DNA from: Gibbula magus
Taxonomy: Eukaryota; Mollusca; Gastropoda; Trochida; Trochidae
Reading direction: 5' to 3'
Assembly: GCA_936450465.1 (NCBI GenBank)
Contig: OW388296.1
Coordinates: 12,149,867 to 12,213,866 of the forward strand
DNA length: 64,000 nucleotides
Shown here: positions 34,991 to 47,624 of the stretch, in pieces
Layout: every line of letters begins with the position of its first letter
Numbering within the stretch: the first letter of the stretch is position 1
Made by a program: the position numbers and the translations under genes
The notes under the pieces: generated by a model
Databases searched by the model: none
The model's input: the letters and a program-made list of their open reading frames with translations, nothing else
What the model was told of the DNA's origin: nothing

Positions 34991-35569
34991 ATAACCACAG
35001 GGGCGTGCATCGCTTAGAAACAGCGTTTGAAAGACAAATACCTATATGGACCCTACCCTATTACTATATAAAAGGAAAGGGATGTAACGACGAAACCACC
35101 CCATGCTCATTCAAAGTCATATTCCCCATCAAACAAAAATTATGGCACAGTCGATGACTACGATACGAAAGCTAAATGATTTACCTACAAAATGAGCTAT
35201 AAATTGTCACAATCGAATCATTATTTCCAAAACAGTCTGTGTATGGCTACCTTCAAACTTTCAAGTTAATTTCCCTGCTCACGAAAATCAGCGAAAACTC
35301 ACCTTTTAAAATAGTTTATTAATTCCAGCAATGTTGAACAACACCTATGAATCGGTAGGTTCGAACCGCAGAGTGAAGCTACAGATGTTAATAAAATATT
35401 ACAATACCTACATATCGTTTCTCAGACTGTACTACAGCATAATGTCTCAAATCATCGCCAATGCAGTGTACTTGTCAGCAATTCATGATAATGACATTCA
35501 CTTGACCTGAGGTAACCCTATGTACATGTCCCCGGGCCTTTGTTCTCGCTAGAAGGCCCGGGAACAAGG

Positions 35570-37700
35570 ATATGGCTACTCTAGGTCAATGATTGTTGTG
35601 AAAGAGCCACGAGTTTGTTGATCACATGGCCTGCTGTCTGTGATGATCTGAGCTTGGGAGGAAGCTTTGGTGTATGGTACAAGGTGCTTTACAGATGCAC
35701 CAATAGTAAGGACTTCTAGTTCACTTGGGAGCCAGCCATTGTATTTGGTGGGTTTTTTCAGCTTAGAGTTGTCGTTTAAAACCCTGTACCAACCCGCGTC
35801 ACATACAAAGTACATGCAGATGTGAATCCTTGTTTTTTTATTGAGCTCCTAAAAATGTGACCCTGAAATAGCTATACCCATAACACAACTTGTGTATGAA
35901 TGGTGTGACGACACCGCATTATTTATGAAGCTGTGTGGTGGAAACATTTCAACAGATCAGTTTTGATGATGAAACGCCATTTGCCTATGTCTCTTATCAC
36001 AGCGTCAATATTGTTTGAGGTATACAATACCCCTCCAAAGGATGTTACCAGTCTACTCTCACCATTTAGTTTCCTTACGAGAAAATATATTGTTGAGATA
36101 CTTGACAGTGATGTAGATCTGTTCTGGTTTGGCGAAAACATCTTTCTTCTCCAGCTGATCAAACTTGTTCTATACGTTCTATAAGTCATTCAAGGCTTCA
36201 CGGTTGTAAGTGAGTAGATGTCTCTTCCGTTGTGGAGATGTTGTTGGGTCCATGTTCACCACAGCCTCCACCAGTACCATTGTATTTGGACACAGATGGC
36301 AGAAATAATTTATAAAATTCCTCATAAGGCTGGATAAACTGTTGATTCGCTTCAGACTCGAAGATGCAATTTGGGTCCAAAGAAGACGGTAGTGTTGGGG
36401 ATGTAATTGGTCTGGTCAGACAAGCATGAGTGCAACCGACCTCACTTGATAGGTTGATGTGTCTCACCTGATAAAAGTGTTCATGATTGATCAAGGTGAT
36501 TTCACTGGTTGTGTTATTGGTGATTGTAATCTTGCTACCGACAGAAGTGATAGCTTGGAGACCGGTAACAGGGTGTATCAAGTCGTGGTTCCAGAAACCA
36601 GTCTAGATCTGGAAGTGTGTCTTTCAGGACATCGATATCAATAAACTGCTTCGGTAGGATGGTGGTTCTGGTTGGAGCCTGTATGAAGAATACCTGAGTG
36701 AGACTTACAGTAGTGGGTCTAGTACCTTGTTGGTCATAATAGATTGCTTTTGATCCATGTCCGACTATTTAGTTCTTGGCAATATAATTCACCTTTTAGA
36801 AAAGTATTCCTGCAAGTATCCCAACGTCCAGCTGGGTGCATCAAAGTCGAAGTTGAAGTCGTCTTTTTTCACTGTGCAATGAACTGCTCCAATGACTTCT
36901 AGTGGTACTCAGCTTGTATCGTTCTCTGAGTAGCACCTGGGATGGGAAGATGTATTGGTTTGGCAAACAAAGTAAGCACCATGTTTGTTGTAGCGCTGTA
37001 TCTAGTGTGAGACGAACTGGATGGTTCCATTAGAAACATATATTCAGGTATGATGATGGTTCAACACTGAATCCTTTGACACTCGGCTCGTCAAAGCAAA
37101 CTCTGACTCTCCTCTTCTCCTGGCAGGAAATAATTCTGGTACTCCTCCTCTCCAATGAATCTTGAACTATCAGTCACTATGCGTTTATCATAATCTAGGA
37201 GATACCTGCAAGTCCTAAGATTGTAAGTATTGTACCCTGGAGGTCCTGCAGTTTTGCACAAAACACGATCTAGAGTCCGACGTAGATACACCTTATTTAG
37301 GAGTGTAGTCTCTGAAAACTGAAATGATCTCTATAATACGAATGTCGTCAAGCAATGAAGACAATGCCTGAGACATCTCAGGTTTAAGAGAAACTAACGT
37401 CTTGTTATGGACTTCAAACCTGTAGTTCTGCCTCAATAATTGCGTGAGGCCCGGCTGGTTCAACTGTAACCATAGTGGGAGAGAGATGCTCGTTAACAGC
37501 TGGTTGCACACGGTGATGCTGAATACCACAACCGGTAGTGAGGAGATTAAGGTTATCCACAATGAAGGCAACTAACCGCTGGGACAACTCCTCGGGGCGC
37601 GGATCAGTCTGTAGTTTTATGTATACAATGCCAAGGAAAGTGGATCTAGTAGACTGGGATCCATAATGTTGTCTTATTTTCTCCAATGTATCATCCACTC
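35570..37700 (-). pseudogene. Ty3/Gypsy-like retroelement remnant A (gag-pol)
   Basis: Read 3' to 5' on this strand. Gag: 37698-37293, in two overlapping frames, with DTLEKIRQHYGSQ, QTDPRPEELSQRLVAF and TLVSLKPEMSQAL. Nucleocapsid-like knuckle: 37291-37091 (LCKTAGPPGYN...C). Pol linker and RT start: 36581-35923, with FLVRKLNGESRLVTSFGG and IGKWRFIIKTDL. RNase H-like: 35815-35576, with GWLPSELEVLTI and ITDSRPCD. The RT catalytic Asp-Asp box and integrase are deleted, and several frameshifts and stops are present. No LTR pair was found. Orientation is opposite to the genes. Near-duplicate of 53490-55430. Confidence 0.75.
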
Positions 37701-37922
37701 ATATAGAATTTTTACATTTACAACAATTCATAACGTAGAAAGCATCGACCCATTGGTACGCCCTGATAGCATATATAATATTTATTATTGGAAGAGTTTG
37801 AAATTATGTAATAAGAATAATTAATAATTTGGGAATGTTAATAGCGTTTTTCCTTCCTTGAATGTTATGCTAAAAGCACAGTCCGACATTATTAATCTGG
37901 TAATACAAACGATATATCATGG
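37701..37922 (+). repeat. Unit-shared spacer
   Basis: Same as 55430-55648 and partly 5660-5815 and 16190-16610 (agcatcgacccattggtacg, aataatttgg, aatacaaacgat). Confidence 0.6.
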
Positions 37923-38045
37923 ACTGGTGATTCGGTCAATAAGTGTTTTTATGGACCCGAGAAAACAATATTGACCGCGGACTTCGTCCTTGGTCAATAT
38001 TGTTTTCTCGGGTCCATAAAAACAGGTATTGACCGAATCACCAGT
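37923..38045. repeat. Palindrome with 54-bp arms
   Basis: Left arm 37923-37976, right arm 37992-38045, spacer 15 bases; only about two mismatches (actggtgattcggtcaata...tatggacccgagaaaacaat). Identical design at 55649-55771. Confidence 0.95.
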
Positions 38046-39432
38046 CTATAATTGTATATTGTCATACAATAATGTAGGTAAGACTTAGATCATATAAGTA
38101 TCAACTTGTATCTCTCCTGACATAATCAGGTGATACGTACGTGTGTGGTCAATATTAGGATATCATTATAGCTTATCACGTATGGATGGTACATCAGTGA
38201 AAGTGGTGAATTAAACGCCAAAGGGTGAGGTACAGCTTAGGTGAGTATGCGATCTTGACATTTCTTTTGGCATGTATTTCTTCCGAAATTTAACTCTGTT
38301 AAACAGAAAGTTAAACAAGCTGATTTCGTTTAATGTGTCAATATCAAATGTTGAAATTGATCATTTGAAATTAAATATCATCAGTTGCCATAAAATAATG
38401 TAGGTAAGACTTAGGTCATATAAGTATCAACATATTTTTGATAATACAACTTTAGGATTGAATGCAATGTTCATCATCTCTCGTTACTGTTTCGCACATT
38501 ATGTTTGATATGTGAAATTATTTAGAAGTACTTTTGTTCTATGTAGCCATTGTACTATCATAGTACGAATGGCCTTCGAAAGCCTTCGACGTTGGGCTCA
38601 TGTTTTTTAATGTTAGTGAATATTTTATCCTTTCTCACCTCTAAAAGAACATATTTAGAGGGTATATGATAATGCGGTACATGTAGTCAAGGGTAAAACA
38701 TATGAGTTCAAGTGTCATGAAACAAATATAGCCAATAGACATAATGCTCATTATCTCCAGTATCTTCCCATAGAGGTTACTCCCTCCAGATTTCCGATCC
38801 TAACCCCTGTTCTATGATTTCTCGTCTAAAAAAGGAGAGGTCTGATTGGTTGCATTTGAATCTATATACATAGCCAGTTGTGAAATCAGCCACACCTTTG
38901 TAAAATTAACCATTTTGCCAATGACACGTCATAATGGTATTATAAAAGCGAAATGAATAATGAACGTCCCAGTCCCAGATATTTAGGTGATCAAATTTTT
39001 TTAAACATTTGAGTTTGCGGTTGAGACTGATATAATCGGTTGCATCAATCGCACAATCAATCAATCGCACATGGTCGTACTTTTGTAGGACAGAATTGGC
39101 GAATTTCTATGTGAGGGACTTGGGCCATGCTGAGACCACTGGGACAGTTACATACGATCGACTTGCAACCGAGTTGCAACAGACTTGCGACCAGTGCGAC
39201 GGCGTGTTCAATCGACTGAGACAATGTTAAAAGGATACTCCGTATGCTAGTAATATAGGTCAAAATAAATACACTGAAACAGAATGGAAAATTTTTTTAA
39301 ATTGCAAAATGATGCACACAAAGCAGTGAATTAAGATGGTTTCATATCAAGAACATCCACAATATACTTAGTAAAAATAAACTATTGTTCAAGATGGGAT
39401 ATGTAGAATCGCCTGCGTGTTCTTTATTTAAT
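38046..39432 (+). repeat. Unit-shared block of unknown origin
   Basis: Aligns with 55772-57268, lacking about 110 bp present there at 56700-56820. A 68-codon minus-strand ORF (39263-39057; counterpart 57124-56918) is conserved between the two, but sequence identity explains that and it has no recognisable domain. Confidence 0.6.
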
Positions 39433-40069
39433 GAATCGGTTGAAACCATCTACAATGTGTTGTATGATATCTACATGATATATATATTTATTACTCATAT
39501 GGTTGAAAATAACCGAGTTAATAATATTGATATGAGCACATGTGCACATATCACGTTTGCCTAGCAAGGTTTGTTTCACCGCGGCTTCCCGTATTTCGTT
39601 GCTGTGACGTCATAAAACGATTGTCACTGTAGCTTGCCCTTGCAAAGGAAGTGGGCCATTTCCTGGCTAATTTTACGCGAATCCAGTGGAATAGAATGGG
39701 TAATAAAGAAATTATTACACTCGAAAGTGTGCCATATGACTTCTACGAAACTCGTGAAAATTTATGTATAGCCCTCGAATTCGCTCGGGCAATACAAAAC
39801 TTCACACTCGTTTCGTAAAAGTCATATGGCACACTTCCTCGGGTAATAATCTCTATATATATGTGTTGTCAATATGCAGAAATCAAATAGAGAAATTTTC
39901 AGAATGGCTTGATAATCATATAGAAGAAACATTTGGTCTCAATGAAGACAATATTTTGTTTGGTTTAAAAGGTAAAAACAAGTATCCATTGAACGAAATT
40001 ATTCTCATTACAAAACCAATGCTTTATAGATGCAATTTTAAAAAAGTTAAACCAAATTTTAAAATTATT
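39433..40069 (+). mobile_element. Interval 3-4-specific insertion with palindrome and LINE tail
   Basis: Interval 5-6 has only a (CT)n tract here (57280-57311). The insertion contains an inverted repeat at 39711-39763 / 39800-39850 (attattac.c.cgaaagtgtgccatatgactt) and a LINE-like C-terminus. Confidence 0.6.
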
Positions 40070-40087
40070 GCAGCAATAAATTATTAA
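39876..40087 (+). pseudogene. LINE-type reverse-transcriptase C-terminal fragment
   Basis: Reads NQIEKFSEWLDNHIEE, LNEDNILFGLKGKN, NEIILITKPMLYRCNFKK and PNF before a stop. The order W-L...N-I-L-F-G...I-I-L...K...Y-R-C...P-N-F is the pattern found after the RT thumb in many animal non-LTR retrotransposons. No RT core is nearby, so it is a fragment. Confidence 0.5.
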
Positions 40088-41883
40088 CTATGATCAAATA
40101 ACAAAAATAATTGCATTTTCGATTTGTAAATATCCAAGTTTTCATACATTCTGGTCAACACTCAACAGTGCTTTTAAAAAATCATGTACAATACATGCCA
40201 AATTTGACCTATATTCAATATATATATGCCACTTTGTTATATTTGAAATGTATGGGAAAGGAAACAAATGGGGAAAAAACAACATAGATCAAAAGTTATT
40301 AAGGTTGTTATTTTATCGAGAAGTAAACACTGTTGTCGAAAATTAACCTTTTAATTTCAATCTGTTCAGTATAGTTACATCATTAAGATGTTTAGTCGTG
40401 ATTATGATAATAAAAAAAGGGACAATGTTCCATCAATTGTTCAAACGTAATTCTAAAAACTTATATGTAGCAGACAAAGAGACATATATTTGTTCGTACG
40501 GTTCGATGAAACATATAACTGGTATTCTTGTAAAAGGGGCGCATGAATTCTGCTTTTCATCGTGTATTAAGCCGCTGCTCGTGTTTCATTGAAAGCAAGT
40601 TATTGTCAAATATTTGTCGTTAGGGGATACATATGCAAGTCGAGTGAAATGATTTGGACGTAAATCAGTTAATTTGATATTTTTGTATGTCTTAAACCTA
40701 AATAAAATTTCATGGAAAACACGTAGTGTCCCTTTTAGACTGTGGCGAGTCGTGTATGAATCGAGTACGAGCATCATACTTTTCACAGGACCGCATTGAG
40801 ACATTTAACCTCATCACAACTCTTTGCACGATTGGTCGGGTCCAAAGTGTAAACATTACCATGACCCTGTGCTATAATGTCATTCTTTACGAGCACGGGG
40901 ATCTTCCCAAGACTTGAAGGCTATCTCAGTGGAAGTGAGTGAGAGTATCCATGACCGCGAGACCAACATTTATCGCAGAGGGTTCAGTGGAATGCGGGTG
41001 AAATACGACATACAACATGAGGTACCCCCTTTTTCGCCTCTAGGGAATTGTGTTGGGACCGAAATATGGGGCAAAATTAAACAGAGGGTAGCATCTGAAA
41101 TCTGAAGGAGTACCTTCTGATCAAAGACATTGAATCATCCCGCCATTTTGGAAAGTCTGACATATGTAGAAACAATGATTATAGAGGTTTATTCTTTGAT
41201 AAATCCTTCATCACTCAAACTATAAAAATAATTTATAATCAATTCACAAAACACAAATCACATTACACATGGTGATTGTTCATTGAGCTGGGCCTTACAT
41301 TATGAGTTACGGCCCGGAGACGAAAAGATGGAACTAGGACAATGACTCTCGAAATATTCATTGTATCATCTTTTGATATGTGCATCACTGATGTACATCC
41401 AAAATATTCCAAGTTTCAGAAAGATTTGATGATAAACTATGGGAGCTCGGCAAGGCGAGGACCCTTAGTCTGACAAATTTTCTACGTCAAGGGCGATAAC
41501 TCATTATAATATTCATTGAATCTAGCCAAACCTTCGCTGTTATTTCAGAAATATTGTGGAGGTAGTTGACAGGTATTTTCAGTCCCAAATAGAAAAGTCC
41601 ACCTTTCATTGCAAGGCAGTCACTGGCTAATTTAAGCTTTACATTATTTCCTTGAGCAGAGTTCTTGTGCTTATTGCAGTGGCCTCACTGGCGATTATTA
41701 GTAATATCGCTGAATCATGTGTACAGTTTCAGAAAGGTTAATAAAACTCTGTGAGAGCAGTTGATTTTACAAGACATATACCTTGTTTCTAGATGAACGA
41801 ATTGATATTTTGATTGATTGATATGAGAATTTTTCACGGTGTTCGGTAAATTATTTGTGTTTCCTTAAATTTGCAGATTGACC
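40070..41883 (+). repeat. Type B upstream block of copy 4
   Basis: Homologous to 24863-26418 and 57312-59159, including the candidate donor context near 40930 and the acceptor ttccttaaatttgcag ending at 41876. It lacks the acataaaaagcc stretch of copies 3 and 6. Confidence 0.7.
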
Positions 41884-43357
41884 ATGTCATCTGATCAACA
41901 AGACCAAACTATTGCTGGCCGAATCCTGTTCCTGTGTATTTCTCTCCTCAACTGTCCAGAGAGAATAGTGGCTGAGGTTGGTGTCCAGTTAGCTGGAGCT
42001 GTGTCCATGAACGGACAGATTCTTCGGGCAGATGGAGAAGATCTCATAGCCTCGCTGATCAAAGCAGAATGTGTCTGCATTATAGTCGATCCAGATCAAG
42101 TCAAGAGCGCTTGGGAGTCATGCAAACCCCATTTTGAAAAGTGTTTCTATTCAGATAGTCATGCATATGTCAAAAGCAAACGAATTCAATCCATCCAATC
42201 AGCTGTGTTTGCAACCTCTCACCTTTTGCTTGATATAAAGAAGGAAGATGTCCTCGTACACAAGAAAGGGAATCCATTTTCAACTGCTGTCATCTTTACA
42301 ACATCGGGCAGTACAGGGTATTCGAAACTCGTTGCACACAGTCGTAAAACTTGCTTTTTATGTCGCATTTCTCAGCGAAGTCGTCAAATGGATAAATGGA
42401 TCGACATACTTAAACTGCTCGCCACTTGGATGGCATTGGGGTTACCCTTTTCTGTACCTCAATACTGGTTGCATGAGGGTTTTAGTCGATGAATCGATCA
42501 AACAAACCCATGACAAAAACTTCCTCATGTGGAACATTATTCTTCAAATGAATATCAATGTAACTATTATGACGCCTATTATGCTTCTGTCAGCCCCAAC
42601 TAAAAAAATTGACAACCGACATCATCACATTTTAACAGGTTGTCAGCCAATCAAATCTCACCATTTGGAAGCTGTTAAATACCAGGCAGAGAAAGTCACA
42701 GTTGTCTATGGTTCAACAGAAATCGGAGACGTTACTACGGTAACCATTCCAGTGGAGCGTCTGGAAACTTTTACAGACTTTATGGTTGGTTTCCCAGCAA
42801 AGGGGGTTCAACATAGGATTGTTGACCAAAACGATCAAGTTCTTCCATTCATGGAAAAGGGTGAGATTCTGGTAAAGTCACCAACGCTCTGCTTACCTTA
42901 TCTCGGCTCAGAGTCACAGGATTCCTTCCTGCCTGATGGTTGGTTCAGAACTGGAGATATTGGCTATCTGAGAGAAGATGGTTGTCTATTTGTGGAAGGA
43001 AGAAGTTCTGACGCAATCATGCATGGAGCCTACATCCTGTATCCTGCTTGGTGGGAACAGAAGCTTGTCAAGTGTCCTGGAGTGAAGGAAGCTGTCATTG
43101 TCCCAGTTCCAGATAAAGTTCTTCAGCATGAGATATGTGCCTGCATCAAGATTGATAATACGACTGACGTCAAGCCTTCATCTGAGGATATCATCACTTT
43201 CTGCAAACAGGAAACCGTTCTGGATGAGACCTCAAGCCTCAACATACTTCCAAAGTATGTTCTCTTCTTTGATGAGTTTCCAAAAACGAATACAGATAAG
43301 CTTCACCGAAGAGTTTTAGCAGATATTGCTTCTGAGAGACTTGGCCTTTCTGAATAA
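41884..43357 (+). pseudogene. Acyl-CoA synthetase-like AMP-binding gene, copy 4 (type B, inactivated)
   Basis: Starts MSSDQQDQTIAGRILF and then jumps to CISLLNCPER. Relative to copy 3 this is a net in-frame loss of 48 codons (144 bp) covering residues about 17-65. Two single-base deletions follow close together near 42350 and 42365 (one A lost in cataaaaac; one A lost in gcaatttc), so the frame is shifted after HS(R)KT and the first frame stops at 42490-42492. The remainder (to 43357) is open in the other frame with YGSTE, WFRTGD, GRSSD and PKTNTDK. It also has TGCQPI for TGGQPI. Middle region resembles copy 1. Confidence 0.85.
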
Positions 43358-43399
43358 AGAGAGGTTTGTTTGGAGACCCAACCTTTTGTATAATGAGGA

Positions 43400-43992
43400 T
43401 GTTCATGAAAATACTCTGTTGGAACTTTTCACAAGTATAACCCTCATGGTCTGACAACCTCACATTTTCTCAAAAATGTTATTTCAGCCTTGTAATAATT
43501 TTTTTTAATACCATATTGTCAATATATACTCTTCCAAAAAGAAACTTGCCACTGACTGAAATTTTGATATATTCAATACAAACGAATTGTTTAAGGACAC
43601 AGAAAGCAGCACTCAAACCTTGTTTGCGGATACGGGCACACAATCCTGAAAACGGTAATCTGTTTATTACCGAAGTCGTGAAATTAATGAAAACACGCTA
43701 AAATCTACATTCAACCATAGTGTGTCGACCCGCCGTAGCACATTTAGAACGCAACGTCATAGACGAAAAGTGATGTCATAGCATTGTTTATGACGTCACG
43801 TCACCATGACAAAGTGATATGTTGCCCTAGGGCATCGTATGAAAAATATGAACCCCGATATGATTGCCCCCGTAGGTAATAAAAAAAAGTTATTACAAGA
43901 CTGAAATAACATTTTTGAGAAAATTTGAGGTTGTCAGACCATGAGGGTTATTCTTGTGAAAAGTTCCAACAGAGTATTTTCATGAACAACAT
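43400..43992. repeat. Inverted duplication in copy 4 3' flank
   Basis: 43400-43518 and 43879-43992 are near-perfect reverse complements (gttcatgaaaatactctgttgg ... cctcacattttctcaaaaatgttat). The spacer of about 360 bp includes the MITE at 43663-43883. Confidence 0.9.
43663..43883. mobile_element. Short MITE with TTTATTACC termini
   Basis: TTTATTACC (43663-43671) and GGTAATAAA (43875-43883). Centre contains tttatgacgtcac, like the MITE at 16264-16470. Confidence 0.55.
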
Positions 43993-45080
43993 ACATTTAT
44001 CAAGACTGAGCGTATTCCGAAATCACACTACAGCAGTTTTTTGTTCTCTGGTCATGTGGCTCTGATTCAGTTTGTACGACCTATATGTATCGGTTATTTA
44101 ATATATGGAGGTTCTTCATTTTAATATGTTACATATAAAGGAACTTTTAAAGAAAACTGTATACTGCTCTTAACCTAAACTTTGGTATTGTATGCTTATG
44201 GTTGCATTGATTCGCTTTTTAAAGTTTCTGCATTTCAATGAAGTTAAAACGTTTGAATACGAACAGTTTGTCGTGACTGAAGCTTCGAATAAAAAAAAGA
44301 GTATCACGAATCGTTTCATATTTATTTATAGTGGTAAAATCATTAAACTGAGTTGTCTTTTAGCTTCTTCTCGGATGAATACAAAACCATTTCTTATGCT
44401 TATGTCATAGATGAAACACACATATTGCATAATCTTATAGTCCTATTCGACCAAAAACAACCGCCAAACCAACATCTTGGTTTTCAATAACCTCGATGCG
44501 ACTGCCAAGAGTTACTGGAGAATACCTAAACAATACAAGGACGGATCATTAAGTATTCATGGAAATAATACAAAGTGTTACAAATACAAATACGTTTTCT
44601 GTAAATAAGTAAAAACAAATTACATTTAGTTGATGACATAACATAGTCTATTGCATTTTATCGTTTTATCGCATTCTATCATTTCACAAGTATCCCCCTA
44701 TATATATATCCTTGCCTAATCGATCGATGAAGATAAAAAGATTTAATTTCTTGGATAAATCAATGAGACCTTTTCCATAATGGTTACCCTTTCTTTTGCC
44801 AATTGAGAGTCTTGAGTATGCATTGTGTATGTCAATGATATACAACAAAACAAGCTTGGATTATTTATACAATTGACTTCATTTGCAAAGAGACCTAGTT
44901 CATCAATGATAAATTTGTCTTTCACATAATAATTATCATAAAGGAGGTTCTGGCATTAAATTCACCAAATAAAATAACTTAATCAGATGGAGACAAAGAT
45001 ATTTTAAAACGTTTAACATTGTGTGAATAAGTTGTCAAGCCGTATAGTTTGAAACTCCAATGAAAAGATCTTGATCTTAG

Positions 45081-45599
45081 TCAAAATCTTTTTGCCATCT
45101 AAAACGAGTTGTTTCCCTGGGACCGGCCAAGATACGTTAGTTATCGGTTTTCTTTAATCTGCTCAATCACTACCCTAATAAAATACCCTGATCCCACTAA
45201 CGGTTTTAAGGTTATAAATAACCAGCCAATAACAAAAATGGCATTCGAACAATGAAATAATACATAATCTACAACAAATTGACAGTAGCTGGGCTCAGGG
45301 AATCAGGGTATTGTAGTAGTTTAGCGGATGTAAGCAGGATTATTTTGTACTTAACAAATTAAATTTTCTCCGTATCAACATTACTGATGATCATAAGTGA
45401 AGGTATATGTTGGGACTGAAAAATATCGTTAGCCACAATGCGCACAGAAAATTATGAGCTGAGGAAAATCAAAGATTGATACTTTATTGAAGGATATACA
45501 CCCAAACTAAAGTGTACTGTAAAGTTAAATCGAAAAATAACTGGTATTCATGATAATCAGTATAGAAGAAATACGTCAGTGAGAGAATATTACTGAACA
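45081..45599 (+). other. Interval 4-5 junction with Penelope-like scrap
   Basis: 45180-45330 has inverted accctgat/atcagggtatt motifs, possibly a small TIR insertion. 45425-45530 (gcacagaaaattatgagctgaggaaaatcaaag...) matches the end of the Penelope-like GIY-YIG frame on the plus strand. Confidence 0.45.
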
Positions 45600-47190
45600 G
45601 AGTCACTTATTCAAGTCCCAGTCCCATGTTGTTGCCACACAGGAGGAACACGAGAGTGATGGGATCACCTCAAAGGAGTGGATGAGTCATCTAGAGTGTC
45701 CATATCCGTGGAAGCATCAGGAACCACCATGAACAACTCAGGTCTGGGCATAATGGGCAGTACATTGACATCACTGGAGGGTGGATTGGTCCGTGGGTGA
45801 GCAGAGTTTATGATACTGTTACGCTTGCTGAGACCACTGATTTGATCAGTTTGAATGTGTCCAAGTAGTGTCGCTTCACTCAGACACAGTCAGATGGCCG
45901 TACTTCATACAATCTGGAGCTTGTGAATGTGTAGACAATTGTCCATTATGGCAGTGACGCTCCGAGCACACGTCTTGTCCAGATCAGCTTTCAAGTAGAT
46001 CAAGTCACCAACAGAGATATCACATGGGTCATAGTGGAGACTTCCATCAGCCTTTGACTTACTACTTGGAAATGATTCCTATGTCGTGAGAGCACTTGTT
46101 GGAGAATCAATTGGTGGTCACAAATGGGAAGGTTTTCACCAGCGATCTGGTCCCTTTGACTGAGTACTTTTCTAGCAGAGAGTTTGCTCTTATGGATTCT
46201 AGAATTCAGTTTGACTGTTACACGATTCAATGTGACTGCTGATGGATACACTCTACACCCAGTTGGTGACTGATGAGAACCCTTGTGTCAGGCCCACTCT
46301 GAGGACACAATCTGAGATCGCATTTTTCAGTTCTTCATGTTTCTCACTTTGTTTGATGCAAGATATAGTAAAAGATAGGGAACAGTTTCACAAAGGATAA
46401 AAAAATAGCTAGGATTGCATGGCATGAGACATTGCATTTGGTGTTTTTTTTTCAGCTTAAAGTTGAAATGTATAACCTTGCAAGATGTGTTTTACCACCA
46501 TCACATACAAAGTAGATGCTATTCCTTGTGCGTTGAGACGTCAGTGATAATGCAGAGTTGGTCGGTTGGACCAGGTCAAGTTAAAGCTTCCTGGGCCTGA
46601 TTGATTGTCTGCTGGTAACAATTCCAAAGGCGACATCAGTGCTTCAAAGCCTGACATTGTACATTACATGGCTTATATAGCCTTGCTCCAGCAGAGTCAT
46701 TGAACAGTTGTTGGAGGTTGTAGGGTAGACAAAGCTGAATGTTTGCCAAGACTTGCTGTCGAAGAGCCATTACTCCAAATCCAGTCCAATATTATTGTAG
46801 AGTTTGGGCAAATGACAGTTTTAGCAATGCTAAGGCGAAGGTTGTTCTTATGTAAAGCTGTTTATTTAATTATCACAAGGAGCAAGTTGTTGAGGGCTTC
46901 CGCCTCTGTGACCTATCTACAAAACAAGTCATCAGCAAACTTGACTACACGTCATTCATGAACAAGATGTCCTGACACACGTGACATCAGCTGCTCAAGA
47001 TGTGGTACTGAACCAGGTGTACCCATAACACCATGTGTGTATACACCTATACACTTGAATGGGTGACGACACCGCAGTATTTTATTGAGCTGTGTGGAAC
47101 GATTTCAACAGATCAATTGATGATGAAACGCCATTTGCCTATATCTGTAATCACAGCGTCAATATCGGGCATGGGTGCAGGTTGAGGTTT
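45600..47190 (-). pseudogene. Ty3/Gypsy-like retroelement remnant D (RT to integrase end)
   Basis: Complements remnant A by holding the parts missing there. Going 5' to 3' on the minus strand: RT start (IGKWRFIIN near 47150), a GVMGTPGS segment, the RT catalytic box as KFADDLF (reverse complement at 46925-46942), a connection region, an RNase H-like scrap near 46450, and a 3' end resembling an integrase tail (46251-46000, with RIHKSKLSARKVLSQRDQ, then GDLVYLKADLDKT in the next frame). Many stops and frameshifts. It ends against the 39-bp satellite. Confidence 0.65.
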
Positions 47191-47194
47191 GCAT

Positions 47195-47620
47195 CAGTAT
47201 GATGTCTATATATGAACCTTTGATGTAATGCAGGATTTTTATGTCTACATATGCACCTTTATTCTAATGCATAATTATGACGTCTACAAATGCACATTTA
47301 TTTTAATGCACGATTATAACGTCTACATACGCACATTTGTTCCAATGCATAATTGTGATGTTTGCAAATGTTTATTCATTTTAATGCACGATGATAACGT
47401 CTACATATGAACCTCTGATGTAATGCACGATTATGACGTCTACATATGCACATTTATTTTAATGCATAATCATGACGTCTACATATGAATATTTGACACA
47501 ATGTACGATTAAGACGTCTACATATGAATATTTGTTCTAATGCAAAATTATGATGTCTACATATGAATCTTTGATACAATGCAACTATTACATCTTAATA
47601 AGAATTTTCGATGCAATGTT
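47195..47620 (+). repeat. 39-bp satellite array, about ten units
   Basis: Consensus near acgattatgacgtctacatatg(c/a)a(c/t)(c/a)tttattttaatgc. Same period and family as 9030-9305. Produces a spurious ORF of 13-residue repeats. Confidence 0.9.
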
Positions 47621-47624
47621 CGAT

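Larger units (their letters stand above)
43358..45080 (+). repeat. Copy 4 3' flank, rearranged
   Basis: Homologous to the other 3' flanks, but the part equivalent to about 28330-28760 is replaced by a MITE plus an inverted copy of the start of the flank. Homology resumes at about 43993 (atcaagactgagcg) and runs to about 45080. Confidence 0.75.

Noticed and set aside
35923..36189. Plus-strand 83-codon ORF identical in two places (35933 and 53853)
   Set aside because: Shadow of the minus-strand Gypsy-like RT fragment; conservation reflects recent duplication.
39057..39263. 68-codon ORF conserved at 56918-57124
   Set aside because: The two regions are recent duplicates, so conservation is uninformative; no domain or codon signal supports it.
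47195..47620. CRISPR-like array or repeat protein
   Set aside because: Units are contiguous and diverged with no spacers; the ORF of 13-residue repeats exists only because 39 is divisible by three.
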